A DNA stretch of 64,000 nucleotides, taken from Rhizobium anhuiense. GTDB lineage: Bacteria; Pseudomonadota; Alphaproteobacteria; Rhizobiales; Rhizobiaceae. The notes beneath the pieces are model-generated. The model saw nothing but the letters and a program-made list of their open reading frames with translations, searched no databases and had not been told where the DNA came from. The translations under genes were made by a program, and so were the position numbers. Position 1 is the stretch's first letter; the number at the start of each line of letters is the position of its first letter. The stretch is from the NCBI RefSeq assembly GCF_003985145.1, contig NZ_ML133528.1, positions 1 through 64,000 of the forward strand, written 5' to 3'. Shown here piece by piece: positions 9,208 to 17,470 of this stretch.

Positions 9208-9269
9208 CTGAATTGCTGAACCAGCACGCAGTCTTTTCTCGTCAGTATCAAATGCAGCGAGATCTGGTA

Positions 9270-10985
9270 ATGACAACGATTTCCATCAAGCCACCGCGCC
9301 CGCCGACACAGCTTGTTGTCGCGCTCAGGGCCTGTGCCGGAGCCTTCGGGTTGGTCTTCCTCTATAGCTGCGGCTACAATCTCTTTCTTCTGGCGCCGTC
9401 CATCTATCTCCTGCAGATCTATGACAGGGTCCTGTCGAGCCGAAGCGCTGACACGCTCCTGATGCTGACGATGATCATCGCCGTCGCTGTGCTGGTCGGG
9501 TCGACGCTCGATATCGTGCGCAGGGCTGCGCTTTCGCGCCTCGGCAGCTGGCTGGATCACAGGCTACGGCCCATGGTGTTGACCGCATCGTTCGAATATG
9601 CCGCTCGCGCCGATACGGGAGCTGCTACGGAATGCTACAGGGACCTGGCCGCCCTACGCCAGTTCCTCGATTCACCGGCCAGCTCGCTGCTTTTTGACGT
9701 TCCCTGGGCGCCGTTATTCCTGCTCCTGCTCTTTCTTGTTCATCCGCTGCTTGGGACCATCGGTCTTCTGAGCGCAGTTGCACTTCTGCTGTTTGCGTTC
9801 ATGACGGAACTGGCAACGCGGGAGCCGCTTGCCCACGCCAATCTTGCCCTTTCGAGGAGTTATCTGCGATTTGCGACCGCCCTCAAAAACATCGAGGTGA
9901 TCCGGGCAATGGGCATGCAGGATGGCGCGGCGCTGATCGTCTATCGCGATGCAGAAATGGCGAGACGGGCGCAGGACATCGCGATGCATCGCACCGAGAT
10001 CATTCTTGGTTTCTCCAAATCGATCCGCACACTCGCGCAGATCCTGATGATGGGATCCGCGACATGGCTGGTGCTCGCAAACGACGGCAGTCCCGGGATC
10101 ATCTTCGTTGCGAGCCTGCTGCTCGGGCGCGGGCTCGCACCAATCGAGGGCGCAATAGGTGCTTGGCGCTCCTTTACGTTTGCGCGCAATGCCTTCAATC
10201 GCTTGAACAGAATGCTGATAGCAGTTGCATCGGACCGCGATGCTCGAATGGTGCCGCGACCGGAACCCAATGGCCTCGTTCTCGATAATGTCAGCTATTT
10301 CAAGCCATTCGCCAATCGGCCGATACTGACGGATATCACATTGCGGCTGGCGCCAGGCGATTGCATAGCGCTCATCGGTCCGTCGGGATCGGGAAAATCG
10401 ACACTTGGCCGCATCATGGCAGGCGTTGTGCAAGCAACGAGCGGATGTGCCCTTCTCGGCGGGGTCGATATCTCGGCTCTGCGCCTTTGCGGCGGGACCT
10501 GCCATGTTGGATACCTGCCGCAGGACATCGAACTCTTCGGCGGAGCAATCAAGGATGTGATCGGCCGGCTGGACGGAGGAGACCCCGGCAAAGCGATCGA
10601 CGCCGCAAAGCTCGTTGGGTTGCACGAAGCGATCATGCGGCTGCCGCAGGGCTACGAGACCGATATCGGTGAAGGTGGAAACCTGCTCCTTCGGGCTCAG
10701 CGCCAACAGCTGGGACTGGCACGGGCTGCCTATGGAAATCCGTCTCTTATCGTTCTCGACGATCCGAATTCGAGCCTGGATTATGACGGCGAACGCATGC
10801 TCTTTGCGGCAATCGAGCGCATGAGATCCAGGGGGATGATCGTCGTTATCATAACGCACCGGATGGGGATCCTGCCGATCACCAACAAGATTGCCATCAT
10901 GCGCAACGGGACGGTGGCTGCCTTCGGCGACAGTGAGCGGATTTACGAAACCTATCTTCAACCACCGTCTCGAACAGGAACATAG
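9270..10985 (+). CDS. PrtD-like type I secretion ABC exporter with atypical ATPase motifs
   Basis: Inner-membrane exporter of the second type I system, 571 residues from the ATG at 9270 (in-frame alternatives at 9252 and TTG 9213). The N-terminus has the PrtD-type opening LLAPSIYLLQIYDRVLSSRS without a C39-like domain, then six membrane segments (about 10-300). The nucleotide-binding domain (about 325-555) has an intact Walker A GPSGSGKST, Q-loop YLPQD and switch histidine ITHRMG. However, the ABC signature expected as LSGGQRQR reads LLRAQRQQ, and Walker B reads LIVLDDPNSSLD, with Asp in place of the catalytic Glu. These changes suggest reduced or altered ATP hydrolysis. It lies between a glycine-rich gene and its adaptor gene (12 bp gap). 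Confidence 0.9.
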   Translation: MTTISIKPPRPPTQLVVALRACAGAFGLVFLYSCGYNLFLLAPSIYLLQIYDRVLSSRSADTLLMLTMIIAVAVLVGSTLDIVRRAALSRLGSWLDHRLRPMVLTASFEYAARADTGAATECYRDLAALRQFLDSPASSLLFDVPWAPLFLLLLFLVHPLLGTIGLLSAVALLLFAFMTELATREPLAHANLALSRSYLRFATALKNIEVIRAMGMQDGAALIVYRDAEMARRAQDIAMHRTEIILGFSKSIRTLAQILMMGSATWLVLANDGSPGIIFVASLLLGRGLAPIEGAIGAWRSFTFARNAFNRLNRMLIAVASDRDARMVPRPEPNGLVLDNVSYFKPFANRPILTDITLRLAPGDCIALIGPSGSGKSTLGRIMAGVVQATSGCALLGGVDISALRLCGGTCHVGYLPQDIELFGGAIKDVIGRLDGGDPGKAIDAAKLVGLHEAIMRLPQGYETDIGEGGNLLLRAQRQQLGLARAAYGNPSLIVLDDPNSSLDYDGERMLFAAIERMRSRGMIVVIITHRMGILPITNKIAIMRNGTVAAFGDSERIYETYLQPPSRTGT

Positions 10986-10997
10986 GGGAACGCTGCC

Positions 10998-12443
10998 ATG
11001 GCCCTTGTTCAACTGGAGACAACGCCGGCGAGATTTTCAAATTCGTCGAGGACGGGTCGGGAGCTGGTCGAACGACCGACAGCGACAGCCAAGCAACAGT
11101 CGGCCTATTGGCCGGTGATCGAGTCGAAACAGCGCGGACCCGCCGCCCCTTCTCCCATGCCGCGGCTCAGAAGTGTTGTCTGGACGGGGAACCTGTTGAT
11201 CCTGACCTTCATCGTCGGATTGGGAATCTGGTCGGTTCTGGCGCCGCTGAAAAGCGCTGCAATTGCTTCGGGCGTTGTCGAGCCGGAATCCAGCCGCAAG
11301 ACCATTCAGCATCTGGAAGGTGGAATTGTCCGACGGATCCTCGTTAAAAACGGCGATGCGGTCACGGCCGGGCAGATCGTCATAGAACTCGACGATACGA
11401 AGTCTCGCTCGGAGCGCGACAGCGTTCAAGGGCAACTTTGGGACGCCGAAGGAAGCCGTGCCCGCCTGCTTGCGGAGCAGACAGGCGGCGACCATGTCGC
11501 CTATCCTGAGGATCTCAGGGCAGCAATGGACAAATATCCTTCGGTCAGCGCCATTCTGATCGGGCAACAGAAAATCTTCGACGCCCGTCGCCGGGTCATG
11601 CAGGCGGAAATTCAGATCACCAATGAAAAAATCGCGCAGGTGCGGCAGGAAATCGTCGGGCTTGGCGCGCAGAAGGCAGCACTGGCCGACAGAGCCGCAA
11701 TCTCGAGCCAAGAACTGGATCAGGTTACGGTCCTCACCGCCAAAGGACTGGAAAGACGGAGCAGGCTTCTCAACCTCCAGCGGGAAAAAGCAGACCTTGA
11801 TGGCCAGCACGGTGCAGTAGAGGCACAGATCTCTCGCGCCTATCAGGTGATCAGCGGCTCACAGGCCGATCTCGCAAAGCTTGAGAGCGACCGGCTGAAC
11901 GAAGTCGCCCAGGGCATGCGCAATACGGAAAGCCAGATCATGCAGTTGCGCGAACGCTTGCGGGCGATCGACGACCAACTGTCGAGGACCGATATCCGTG
12001 CTCCCGAAGATGGAACAATCATGAACCTGCGCATCCACACATCAGGTGGCGTGATCGGCGCGGGTGAACCACTCGTTGATCTTCTGCCACGCACCGATCG
12101 TCTTGTCGTGTCTGCCCACGTCAGACCGGAAGACATCAATCTCGTCCATCCGGGGCTCGAGGCACAGGTCCACCTCCTTCCCTACAATCAGCGGCGTGTT
12201 CCACTCCTGAAAGGTCGGGTCGAATATGTATCAGCGGACCGTCTCACCGATCCGCAGAGTGGCCAGCCCTATTTTGCCGCGACAATCCGTGTAACGGACG
12301 AGCGGTTGGCAAAAATGAGTGATGTCGAACTGGTCGCGGGCATGCCCGCACAGACACTGATCGAAACGGGCGAAAGCAGCGTGGCGCTCTATGCCGTCAG
12401 ACCACTCCTCGACAGTTTCAACAGAGCATTTCGCGAGGACTGA
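10998..12443 (+). CDS. HlyD/PrtE-family type I secretion adaptor
   Basis: Periplasmic adaptor of the second system, 481 residues. A roughly 60-residue basic cytoplasmic tail precedes one membrane segment (LLILTFIVGLGIWSVLAPL, about 68-88), then the conserved start of the adaptor fold (EPESSRKTIQHLEGGIVRRI), a long coiled coil (about 150-330), the second lipoyl half (RAPEDGTIMNLRIHTSGGVI) and a beta-barrel end. It follows the ABC gene by 12 bp with AGGGGAA before the ATG, so it is part of the same operon. QHLEGGIV is a hallmark of the PrtE/HlyD family. The cargo is inferred to be the neighbouring glycine-rich proteins. Confidence 0.93.
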   Translation: MALVQLETTPARFSNSSRTGRELVERPTATAKQQSAYWPVIESKQRGPAAPSPMPRLRSVVWTGNLLILTFIVGLGIWSVLAPLKSAAIASGVVEPESSRKTIQHLEGGIVRRILVKNGDAVTAGQIVIELDDTKSRSERDSVQGQLWDAEGSRARLLAEQTGGDHVAYPEDLRAAMDKYPSVSAILIGQQKIFDARRRVMQAEIQITNEKIAQVRQEIVGLGAQKAALADRAAISSQELDQVTVLTAKGLERRSRLLNLQREKADLDGQHGAVEAQISRAYQVISGSQADLAKLESDRLNEVAQGMRNTESQIMQLRERLRAIDDQLSRTDIRAPEDGTIMNLRIHTSGGVIGAGEPLVDLLPRTDRLVVSAHVRPEDINLVHPGLEAQVHLLPYNQRRVPLLKGRVEYVSADRLTDPQSGQPYFAATIRVTDERLAKMSDVELVAGMPAQTLIETGESSVALYAVRPLLDSFNRAFRED

Positions 12444-12450
12444 GACCGTG

Positions 12451-12729
12451 ATGGGCAAGAGAAAATTCGACGACGACCAGATTACGGGTATCCTGAAGGA
12501 GCACCAAGCCGGGGTGACGGTGGCGGATGTTTGCCACAAGCACGGGATCAGCGAGCCGACCTTCTATCGGTGGCAATCCTTGCAGTACGGAAATGTCGGT
12601 CTCTATGCCAAAAGGCTGAGAGCACTGGAGGAGGAAAACCAGAAGCTCAAGAAGCTTTTGGCCGAATCCATGCTCTCGGCGGCAACGCTGAGCGAGATGC
12701 TGGCGAAGACCTCGAAGGGGCGAAACTAA
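12451..12729 (+). CDS. Lone IS3-family OrfA-like helix-turn-helix protein
   Basis: Ninety-two residues matching OrfA of IS3/IS407-type elements: an N-terminal helix-turn-helix (DDDQITGILKEHQAGVTVAD ... HGISEPTFYRW) and a leucine-zipper-like end (RLRALEEENQKLKKLLAES). In a working element OrfA is followed by an overlapping OrfB with the DDE integrase core. None is present here: the next 24 bp run into the convergent gene at 12753, and I saw no terminal inverted repeats. The ATG is 7 bp after the stop of the adaptor gene, operon-like spacing. It is either an IS remnant or an OrfA-derived DNA-binding protein retained with the secretion operon; I cannot decide from sequence alone. Confidence 0.8.
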   Translation: MGKRKFDDDQITGILKEHQAGVTVADVCHKHGISEPTFYRWQSLQYGNVGLYAKRLRALEEENQKLKKLLAESMLSAATLSEMLAKTSKGRN

Positions 12730-12752
12730 GGTCACGATGGACTTATGGATGT

Positions 12753-13808
12753 TCAGCCACAGTTCCAGATTGATCTTGAATTGTGGCCGCTACTCACTCC
12801 GTCATCGAGCGCAAGTGGCGGCTGTGGATGTGACGATGCCGTCGATGAGGATGAAGTTTGCGGAATGCGGAGTTTTGTCGTGGCCAGCCAGCTGTCTGCC
12901 GAAAAATACGCCTTGGTCCTTACCTGCGAACTTGACGTCGCCTTAAGGCCAAGAATGAAATTGAAGCTATTTTCGCTGCCGGCTTCGCGCGTAAAGCTGA
13001 GATAGGCGCCGAATTGTTCGTATTCGACATTGCGAAGGCTTTGGATCGACGCAAGCGCATCTTCGAAATCACGCCAGCAGGCCTGCTTCACAATGATCTC
13101 GAAAATGCGCAGGACAGCCGGAGCGAGACGCCCCTGGGCATCTGTCTGCGGCCCGACGATCTTGGCGCGGATCTCAACAATATCGCCCCTTTCATTTCCC
13201 CGAACCCTAACGAAGGTCGAACTGAGCGGTCGCACCTCGTCCCGTTCGTGGATGCGCTGAAAATAACATTCATAGCTGCGATTGCGCATCGATGCGGCTT
13301 TCCATTCGCTCATTTCGATGCCGGCCTCTCGAAGAGCGCCGCAGATATTTGGCCCCGCGAAGCGCCACGTCCGCAGAAACTGACTTGCCAGCTCCGGTTT
13401 CGGAACCTCGATCAGCTTCAGCGATATAGACGTCGGCGGAAGAGGAGAAGGAGCCGCCGTATCAGGGCGGACTGATATGCGTGATGATCGGGCGGCCTTA
13501 TCGAGCGCTTGATACTCAAAGCGACCAGCCGGATCTTCGACGTGACGGATTTCATGGTAAAAAACAGCGATGCCGACAAGAAACAAAACGGGCATCAAAA
13601 GCGCCGACCAAAGCAGCCAGCGGCGGTTGCTCCGTAAGAGGAACCTCCAGTGCCGCGGCTGGCTGTCGCGAGGAGGACCAACTGCCGACGACACTTTATC
13701 CACGGCGATCCCCCGCAAGCTTACGACCAGCGGCGTCGGTCGGCGCGTGGCCAAACGGCCGCTGCGGCTAGTCTCTTCCGAGGCGAGCAACGATGTGAAA
13801 GCGGGCAC
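12753..13808 (-). CDS. Single-pass membrane protein of unknown function (DUF6030-like)
   Basis: Predicted 351-residue protein with one membrane segment (LLWSALLMPVLFLVGIAVFY, about 65-85), a proline/serine-rich linker and a soluble domain (about 125-295) that resembles, from memory, the Rhizobiales DUF6030 family (NICGALREAGI, SSTFVRVRGN, RIFEIIVKQACWRDFEDAL). Two cysteines (Cys of NICGAL and of YECYF) could pair outside the cytoplasm. It starts at GTG 13808 with GAAGGTGAG upstream. The last 40 residues (serine-rich) look unlike a folded domain. It converges with the OrfA-like gene with a 23-bp gap. Function unknown. Confidence 0.7.
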   Translation of the reverse strand: MPAFTSLLASEETSRSGRLATRRPTPLVVSLRGIAVDKVSSAVGPPRDSQPRHWRFLLRSNRRWLLWSALLMPVLFLVGIAVFYHEIRHVEDPAGRFEYQALDKAARSSRISVRPDTAAPSPLPPTSISLKLIEVPKPELASQFLRTWRFAGPNICGALREAGIEMSEWKAASMRNRSYECYFQRIHERDEVRPLSSTFVRVRGNERGDIVEIRAKIVGPQTDAQGRLAPAVLRIFEIIVKQACWRDFEDALASIQSLRNVEYEQFGAYLSFTREAGSENSFNFILGLKATSSSQVRTKAYFSADSWLATTKLRIPQTSSSSTASSHPQPPLALDDGVSSGHNSRSIWNCG

Positions 13809-14115
13809 GGTCGACTCACCTTCGACGCTGCGATTCTGATGCCGACTGTATAAATCGTCAAGCAGGAACCTCGGGGCCGCGATTTTCGGGGCGATGCGCT
13901 AGTAACGCGCGGACCCACATATGTCGAAAACAAGGTTCCGTCGAGCAACCTAGCTTAGCTATATTTGCCGACAATGGTGGCCTCTGTCGCGGCGCGCAAA
14001 GCGTCTTCGACAAAGGTTCACTCCTTGACGTTTCGCCCCTGCCTCTTCTTTACGGGCACGAGGTCGGGATGCCGGCCAGTCTCATCCTCAATCAGCCACG
14101 GGACTTTGCGCACTC
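13809..14115. other. Intergenic region, no gene seen
   Basis: About 300 bp between two leftward genes. The left part should hold the promoter of the membrane-protein gene at 12753-13808. I saw no convincing coding frame or repeat here. Confidence 0.35.
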
Positions 14116-14145
14116 AAAAAAAAAGATGCGGGCAAGGCCCGCATC
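14116..14145 (-). terminator. Rho-independent terminator of the sugar-binding protein gene
   Basis: Perfect 9-bp stem GATGCGGGC / GCCCGCATC with a 3-nt loop, followed on the minus strand by nine T, starting 17 bp after the stop at 14162. Confidence 0.93.
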
Positions 14146-14161
14146 CTGCTTGGCATTCGCC

Positions 14162-15091
14162 TCAGTTCTTGGTGACGAAGTCCTTGACGTTCTCAGGCGT
14201 GACGAGCTGGAAGGGAATATAGACCTTCTTGTCGACTTTTTCGCCCTTGGCAAGCTTCAGCGCCGCGTCGAGCGAGCCCTTGCCCTGGCCGGCGGCATCC
14301 TGGAACACGGTGACGTCAAGATCACCCGCCTGCATGGCGGCAAGCGCGTCCTGGGTGGCGTCGACGCCGCCGACGACGACCTTGGTCATATCCTTGCCGG
14401 CTGCCTTCAGCGCCTGGATGGCGCCGATCGCCATTTCGTCATTGTTGGAGATGACGGCGTCGAATTCGATGCCGCTGGAGAGCCAGTTGGTCATCAGGTC
14501 GGCGCCCTGGGTGCGGTCCCAGTTGGCCGTCTGCTCTTCGACGATCTCCAGCCCCTTGCATTCATCCGTCTTGATGACGTCATGAATGTCCTGGGTGCGC
14601 ATGCGCGCAGCCTGGTTGGAGAGCTCGCCCATGATCACCACGGCCTTGCCCTTGCCGCCGAGAATGCGGCAGATTTCCTTGGTTTCCAGCGTGCCGGATT
14701 CCTGCTCGTTGGAGGCGACGAAGGCCTGCTTTTCCGGCAGCGTGTCGACATTGACCGGCTGACGGTTGACGTAAACCAGCGGAATGCCGGCATCGGCCGC
14801 AAGCTTCGACATTGCCGTCGTCGCATCGGTATCGACAGGGTTGACGATGATCGCATCGACCTTGGAGGCGATGAAATTCTGGATCTGGCTCTGCTGCTTG
14901 GACACGTCGTTCTGTGCGTCTTCGACCTGCAGCGTCACACCGCTGAGTGTCTTTGCATAATCGGTCATGCCGTTGCGCAGAACGGTCAGGAAATTATCGT
15001 CGAACTTCGCCATCGAGACGCCGACGGTTTCTGCGTGAGCCGCCGTCGACATGACGAGCGCCATCGCAGTGCCCAGGATAAACTTTTTCAT
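14162..15091 (-). CDS. Periplasmic sugar-binding protein of the ribose/inositol ABC class (orphan)
   Basis: Periplasmic ligand-binding component of a CUT2-type sugar importer, 309 residues. A typical signal peptide ends in AHA near residue 20. The rest is a type I periplasmic-binding fold: VGVSMAKFDDNFLTVLRNGM at the start of lobe 1, IIVNPVDTDATT and PLVYVNRQPVN in the hinge and cleft, and NNDEMAIGAIQAL in lobe 2. The sequence is reminiscent of rhizobial inositol/rhizopine-type binding proteins (MocB/IbpA group), which is a guess. No permease or ATPase gene lies nearby, so it must work with parts encoded elsewhere or as a receptor. Transcribed alone with its own strong terminator. Confidence 0.88.
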   Translation of the reverse strand: MKKFILGTAMALVMSTAAHAETVGVSMAKFDDNFLTVLRNGMTDYAKTLSGVTLQVEDAQNDVSKQQSQIQNFIASKVDAIIVNPVDTDATTAMSKLAADAGIPLVYVNRQPVNVDTLPEKQAFVASNEQESGTLETKEICRILGGKGKAVVIMGELSNQAARMRTQDIHDVIKTDECKGLEIVEEQTANWDRTQGADLMTNWLSSGIEFDAVISNNDEMAIGAIQALKAAGKDMTKVVVGGVDATQDALAAMQAGDLDVTVFQDAAGQGKGSLDAALKLAKGEKVDKKVYIPFQLVTPENVKDFVTKN

Positions 15092-15850
15092 TTCACTTCC
15101 TCCACAAAGCGGTGCCCGGCTGCACCCTCCTCACGCCGGAGCTCCAGCGCCCTGGCCAAAAAGAGGCGTCAGGGTGCCAGCAAAAAAGGTCGAAAATCAT
15201 CGTAAAGCTGTCGCGGCGATCTCGACGCTGGCAATTTGCCTGTCGTTCCCCGCTGCACTGCCTCGCACGAAATGCATGCTTTTTCAGTGCCTTATTTGAT
15301 GACTTAAGTCCGCGAACTTCATAGACGGCGTCAATGCCGAGCGACTTTCACCTGATCTCCTCCCAGTTTTCGCGCGATCACGAGGCGACGTCACGAAGTT
15401 CGGCAAGCTTCTATTGATTTCGTTTTGCGGTCCATTCATCGTTGCTTGCAAACCCTCTCATTCCTGAAAGAATCGCCGCGGCGATGAGAGAACTCCATCA
15501 CCGGCGCAACAGCGGACGCGCTACGTTGCGAAATCGGGTGGCGCCGGTGGCGTTCAACCGCGCCGTGCTGGCTGATCGAGGAGGGCATCACGGCAGACGC
15601 CCTTTTGCGCTCTCCGCAGGTGCAGCAGAGTCGATCGAGACAGGCGAACCTGTCTCAAGAAAGCGCAAGTCAACTGATGCGAGCTATTGGCTACTGGCGA
15701 CAGCCACCTGAGACGGGCCGGCAAAAGGTGGAGAATGACATGCAGAAGGCTGAGAAAGGTGGAAAAGACGGACGCACATATGGGCTAAGCCATTAAAATC
15801 TTGCCGCTATTCCGAGACCAAACATATGAGACTGGCTTTAAGAGACTGAA
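15092..15850. other. Long intergenic region with weak coding potential only
   Basis: About 760 bp between the sugar-binding protein gene and tRNA-Phe. The left end carries the former's ribosome binding site (GGAGGAAGTG upstream of its ATG) and presumably its promoter. Plus-strand frames around 15440-15795 are open but have no good start or recognised domain; the stretch ending at the TAA near 15794 (MQKAEKGGKDGRTYG) could be the tail of a decayed gene. No mobile element hallmarks seen. Confidence 0.4.
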
Positions 15851-15926
15851 TGGTGCCCAGGACCGGAATCGAACCAGTGACACGCGGATTTTCAATCCGC
15901 TGCTCTACCAACTGAGCTACCTGGGC
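15851..15926 (-). tRNA. tRNA-Phe (GAA)
   Basis: A 76-nt cloverleaf on the minus strand with encoded CCA: acceptor GCCCAGG pairs with CCTGGGC, D-loop AGCTCAGTTGGTAGAGC, anticodon loop TTGAAAA giving anticodon GAA, T-arm with GGTTCGATTCC. It stands alone, followed on the minus strand by the long intergenic region. Confidence 0.97.
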
Positions 15927-16107
15927 TAACCTGCTTCCGATGGCCCCTTTCAGGAAAAGAACCGCGGGGCCTTGGTTCGCCCCGGAAGCGAGCGGGGTTA
16001 TAGCATCTTGTTCGGCCATGGCAAGCGTCAAATGACTCTTTTTTGACGGTCTTGCCGGCTTTGCGGATTCATGAGGAAATATAAGAGCTTCGCGGGTGCA
16101 GTTCTCT

Positions 16108-16210
16108 AAAGCGCGTCGCAATCCTTCAGACTGCTCCTCGCGCTTTGACCTTTATTTCTATGCATGTCGTTCTCCCAAAACCGCTGCGCACTTTTGGGCG
16201 ACATGCATTA
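16108..16210. repeat. RIME-like intergenic mosaic repeat, copy 1
   Basis: About 103 bp made of two palindromes: AAAGCGCG ... CGCGCTTT (16108-16146) and a longer one with ends ATGCATGTCG ... CGACATGCAT (16160-16208). Size and two-palindrome design fit the Rhizobium-specific intergenic mosaic element. Its right end supplies the TAA stop of the yacG gene. A second copy of the right palindrome is at 19798-19851. Confidence 0.8.
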
Positions 16211-16420
16211 GTTTTCCTCATCGGGATAATCGGCCTTGGCCTCATCGTCGGCAACCGGGATGGCATAGGCGCCGGTCAGCCAGCGGGAGAGATCGGCCTC
16301 GCGGCAGCGGTTGGAGCAGAAGGGGTAGTGTTCGCGGTGGGAAGGTTTGCCGCATTCGGGGCAAGGGCGCGCTTTGCGCAGCGGTTCGACCTTGGCGGCC
16401 GCTTTCTTGTCTTCAGGCAT
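16208..16420 (-). CDS. yacG: DNA gyrase inhibitor YacG (zinc-binding)
   Basis: Small zinc protein of about 70 residues that in E. coli binds GyrB and inhibits gyrase. The zinc site CPECGK ... YPFCSNRCREADLSRW, four cysteines in CxxC-x(n)-CxxxC, is complete, and the acidic tail is typical. I chose the ATG at 16420 (AGGACAG upstream); a longer frame to 16468 would overlap maf. It lies 32 bp downstream of maf in the same direction, the usual Rhizobiales order infA-maf-yacG. The stop codon is contributed by the flanking mosaic repeat. Confidence 0.92.
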   Translation of the reverse strand: MPEDKKAAAKVEPLRKARPCPECGKPSHREHYPFCSNRCREADLSRWLTGAYAIPVADDEAKADYPDEEN

Positions 16421-16452
16421 ATCGGTCTGTCCTATAGGATCGGCCGTCGGGC

Positions 16453-17073
16453 TCAGCCCTCGGGCCACCGGCTATGCACATCGAAGCCTTCGCCGGTCAA
16501 AAGCAGAATGGTTTCATAAAGCGGCAGGCCGACGACATTGGTGTAGGAGCCCACCATCTTCTGTACGAAGGTGCCGGCGAGGCCCTGAATGCCGTAGGCG
16601 CCTGCCTTGCCGCGCCACTGGCCGGAGGCCAGATAGTTCTCGATCTCGAAGCCGGAGAGCCGCTTGAAGCGGACCTTGGTCTCGACGATCTTCTGGCGGA
16701 TCTTGCGATCCGGGGTCACCAGGCAAACGCCGGTGTAGACCATATGGTTGCGCCCCGACAGCAGATGCAGCGAGCTCAACGCCTCGTCGGCGAACTCGGC
16801 CTTGCCGAGAATGCGCCGGCCGACGGCGACCACCGTATCGGCAGACAGGATATAGCTGCCCTTCCAGGTGATATCGCCCTTGATGGCGGCAAGGGCGGCT
16901 TCGGCTTTCTCAGCCGAAAGCCGTCGGGCCAGCGAACGCGGATGCTCCGACTTCTTCGGCGCCTCGTCGATATCCATCGGCATCAGGCGCGAAGGCTCAA
17001 TGCCGGCCTGGTTGAGCAGGTCAACGCGACGGGGCGAACCCGAGGCCAGAATGAGCTTGTATTTCAGCGTCAT
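16453..17073 (-). CDS. maf: Maf-family nucleotide pyrophosphatase
   Basis: House-cleaning hydrolase that removes non-canonical nucleoside triphosphates (dTTP/UTP/m7GTP class), 206 residues. The N-terminal LILASGSPRRVDLL is the Maf signature, followed by SAEKAEAA, ILSADTVVAVGRRILGKAE, and KAGAYGIQGLAGTFV near the C-terminus. It is the full family length. It sits between infA and yacG on the same strand. The subfamily (substrate) is not assigned with confidence. Confidence 0.94.
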   Translation of the reverse strand: MTLKYKLILASGSPRRVDLLNQAGIEPSRLMPMDIDEAPKKSEHPRSLARRLSAEKAEAALAAIKGDITWKGSYILSADTVVAVGRRILGKAEFADEALSSLHLLSGRNHMVYTGVCLVTPDRKIRQKIVETKVRFKRLSGFEIENYLASGQWRGKAGAYGIQGLAGTFVQKMVGSYTNVVGLPLYETILLLTGEGFDVHSRWPEG

Positions 17074-17128
17074 GGAACCTCGACCATCGGCAGACGGGAG
17101 AAAAAGCCTTGCAGGGCCTTGGGCAAGC

Positions 17129-17347
17129 TTACTTGAAACGGTAGGTGATGCGGCCCTTGGTAAGATCGTAGGGCGTCATTTCCACCAGCACCTTGTCGCC
17201 GGCGAGAACGCGGATGCGGTTCTTGCGCATGCGCCCTGCGGTATGGGCGATGATCTCGTGTTCGTTTTCGAGCTTCACGCGGAACGTCGCATTCGGCAGA
17301 AGTTCGGTGACGATTCCCGGGAATTCGAGGACTTCTTCTTTAGGCAT
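17129..17347 (-). CDS. infA: Translation initiation factor IF-1
   Basis: The smallest initiation factor, binding the 30S A site, 72 residues of a single OB fold. MPKEEVLEFPGIVTELLPNA, HTAGRMRKNRIRVLAGDKV and MTPYDLTKGRITYRFK match the very conserved bacterial sequence end to end. Full length; neighbour order LMW phosphatase-infA-maf is typical of Rhizobiales. Confidence 0.98.
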   Translation of the reverse strand: MPKEEVLEFPGIVTELLPNATFRVKLENEHEIIAHTAGRMRKNRIRVLAGDKVLVEMTPYDLTKGRITYRFK

Positions 17348-17470
17348 ATAAGTGTTTTCTTCCTGTGGGTTGAATAGGCAGCGCAGGGCGCGCCTTGAAA
17401 ATTTGGGCGGAAACTACACAATCAACGATGGTTTGTGAACCTTGTTGATCAGGCTTTCCTTTATTTGTTT

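Noticed and set aside
12451..12750. Intact IS3 element
   Set aside because: Only OrfA is present; no OrfB core and no terminal inverted repeats or target duplication could be found.
15442..15795. Open frames on the plus strand suggesting a gene before tRNA-Phe
   Set aside because: Weak starts, no consistent frame, no recognised domain; kept as unassigned intergenic sequence.
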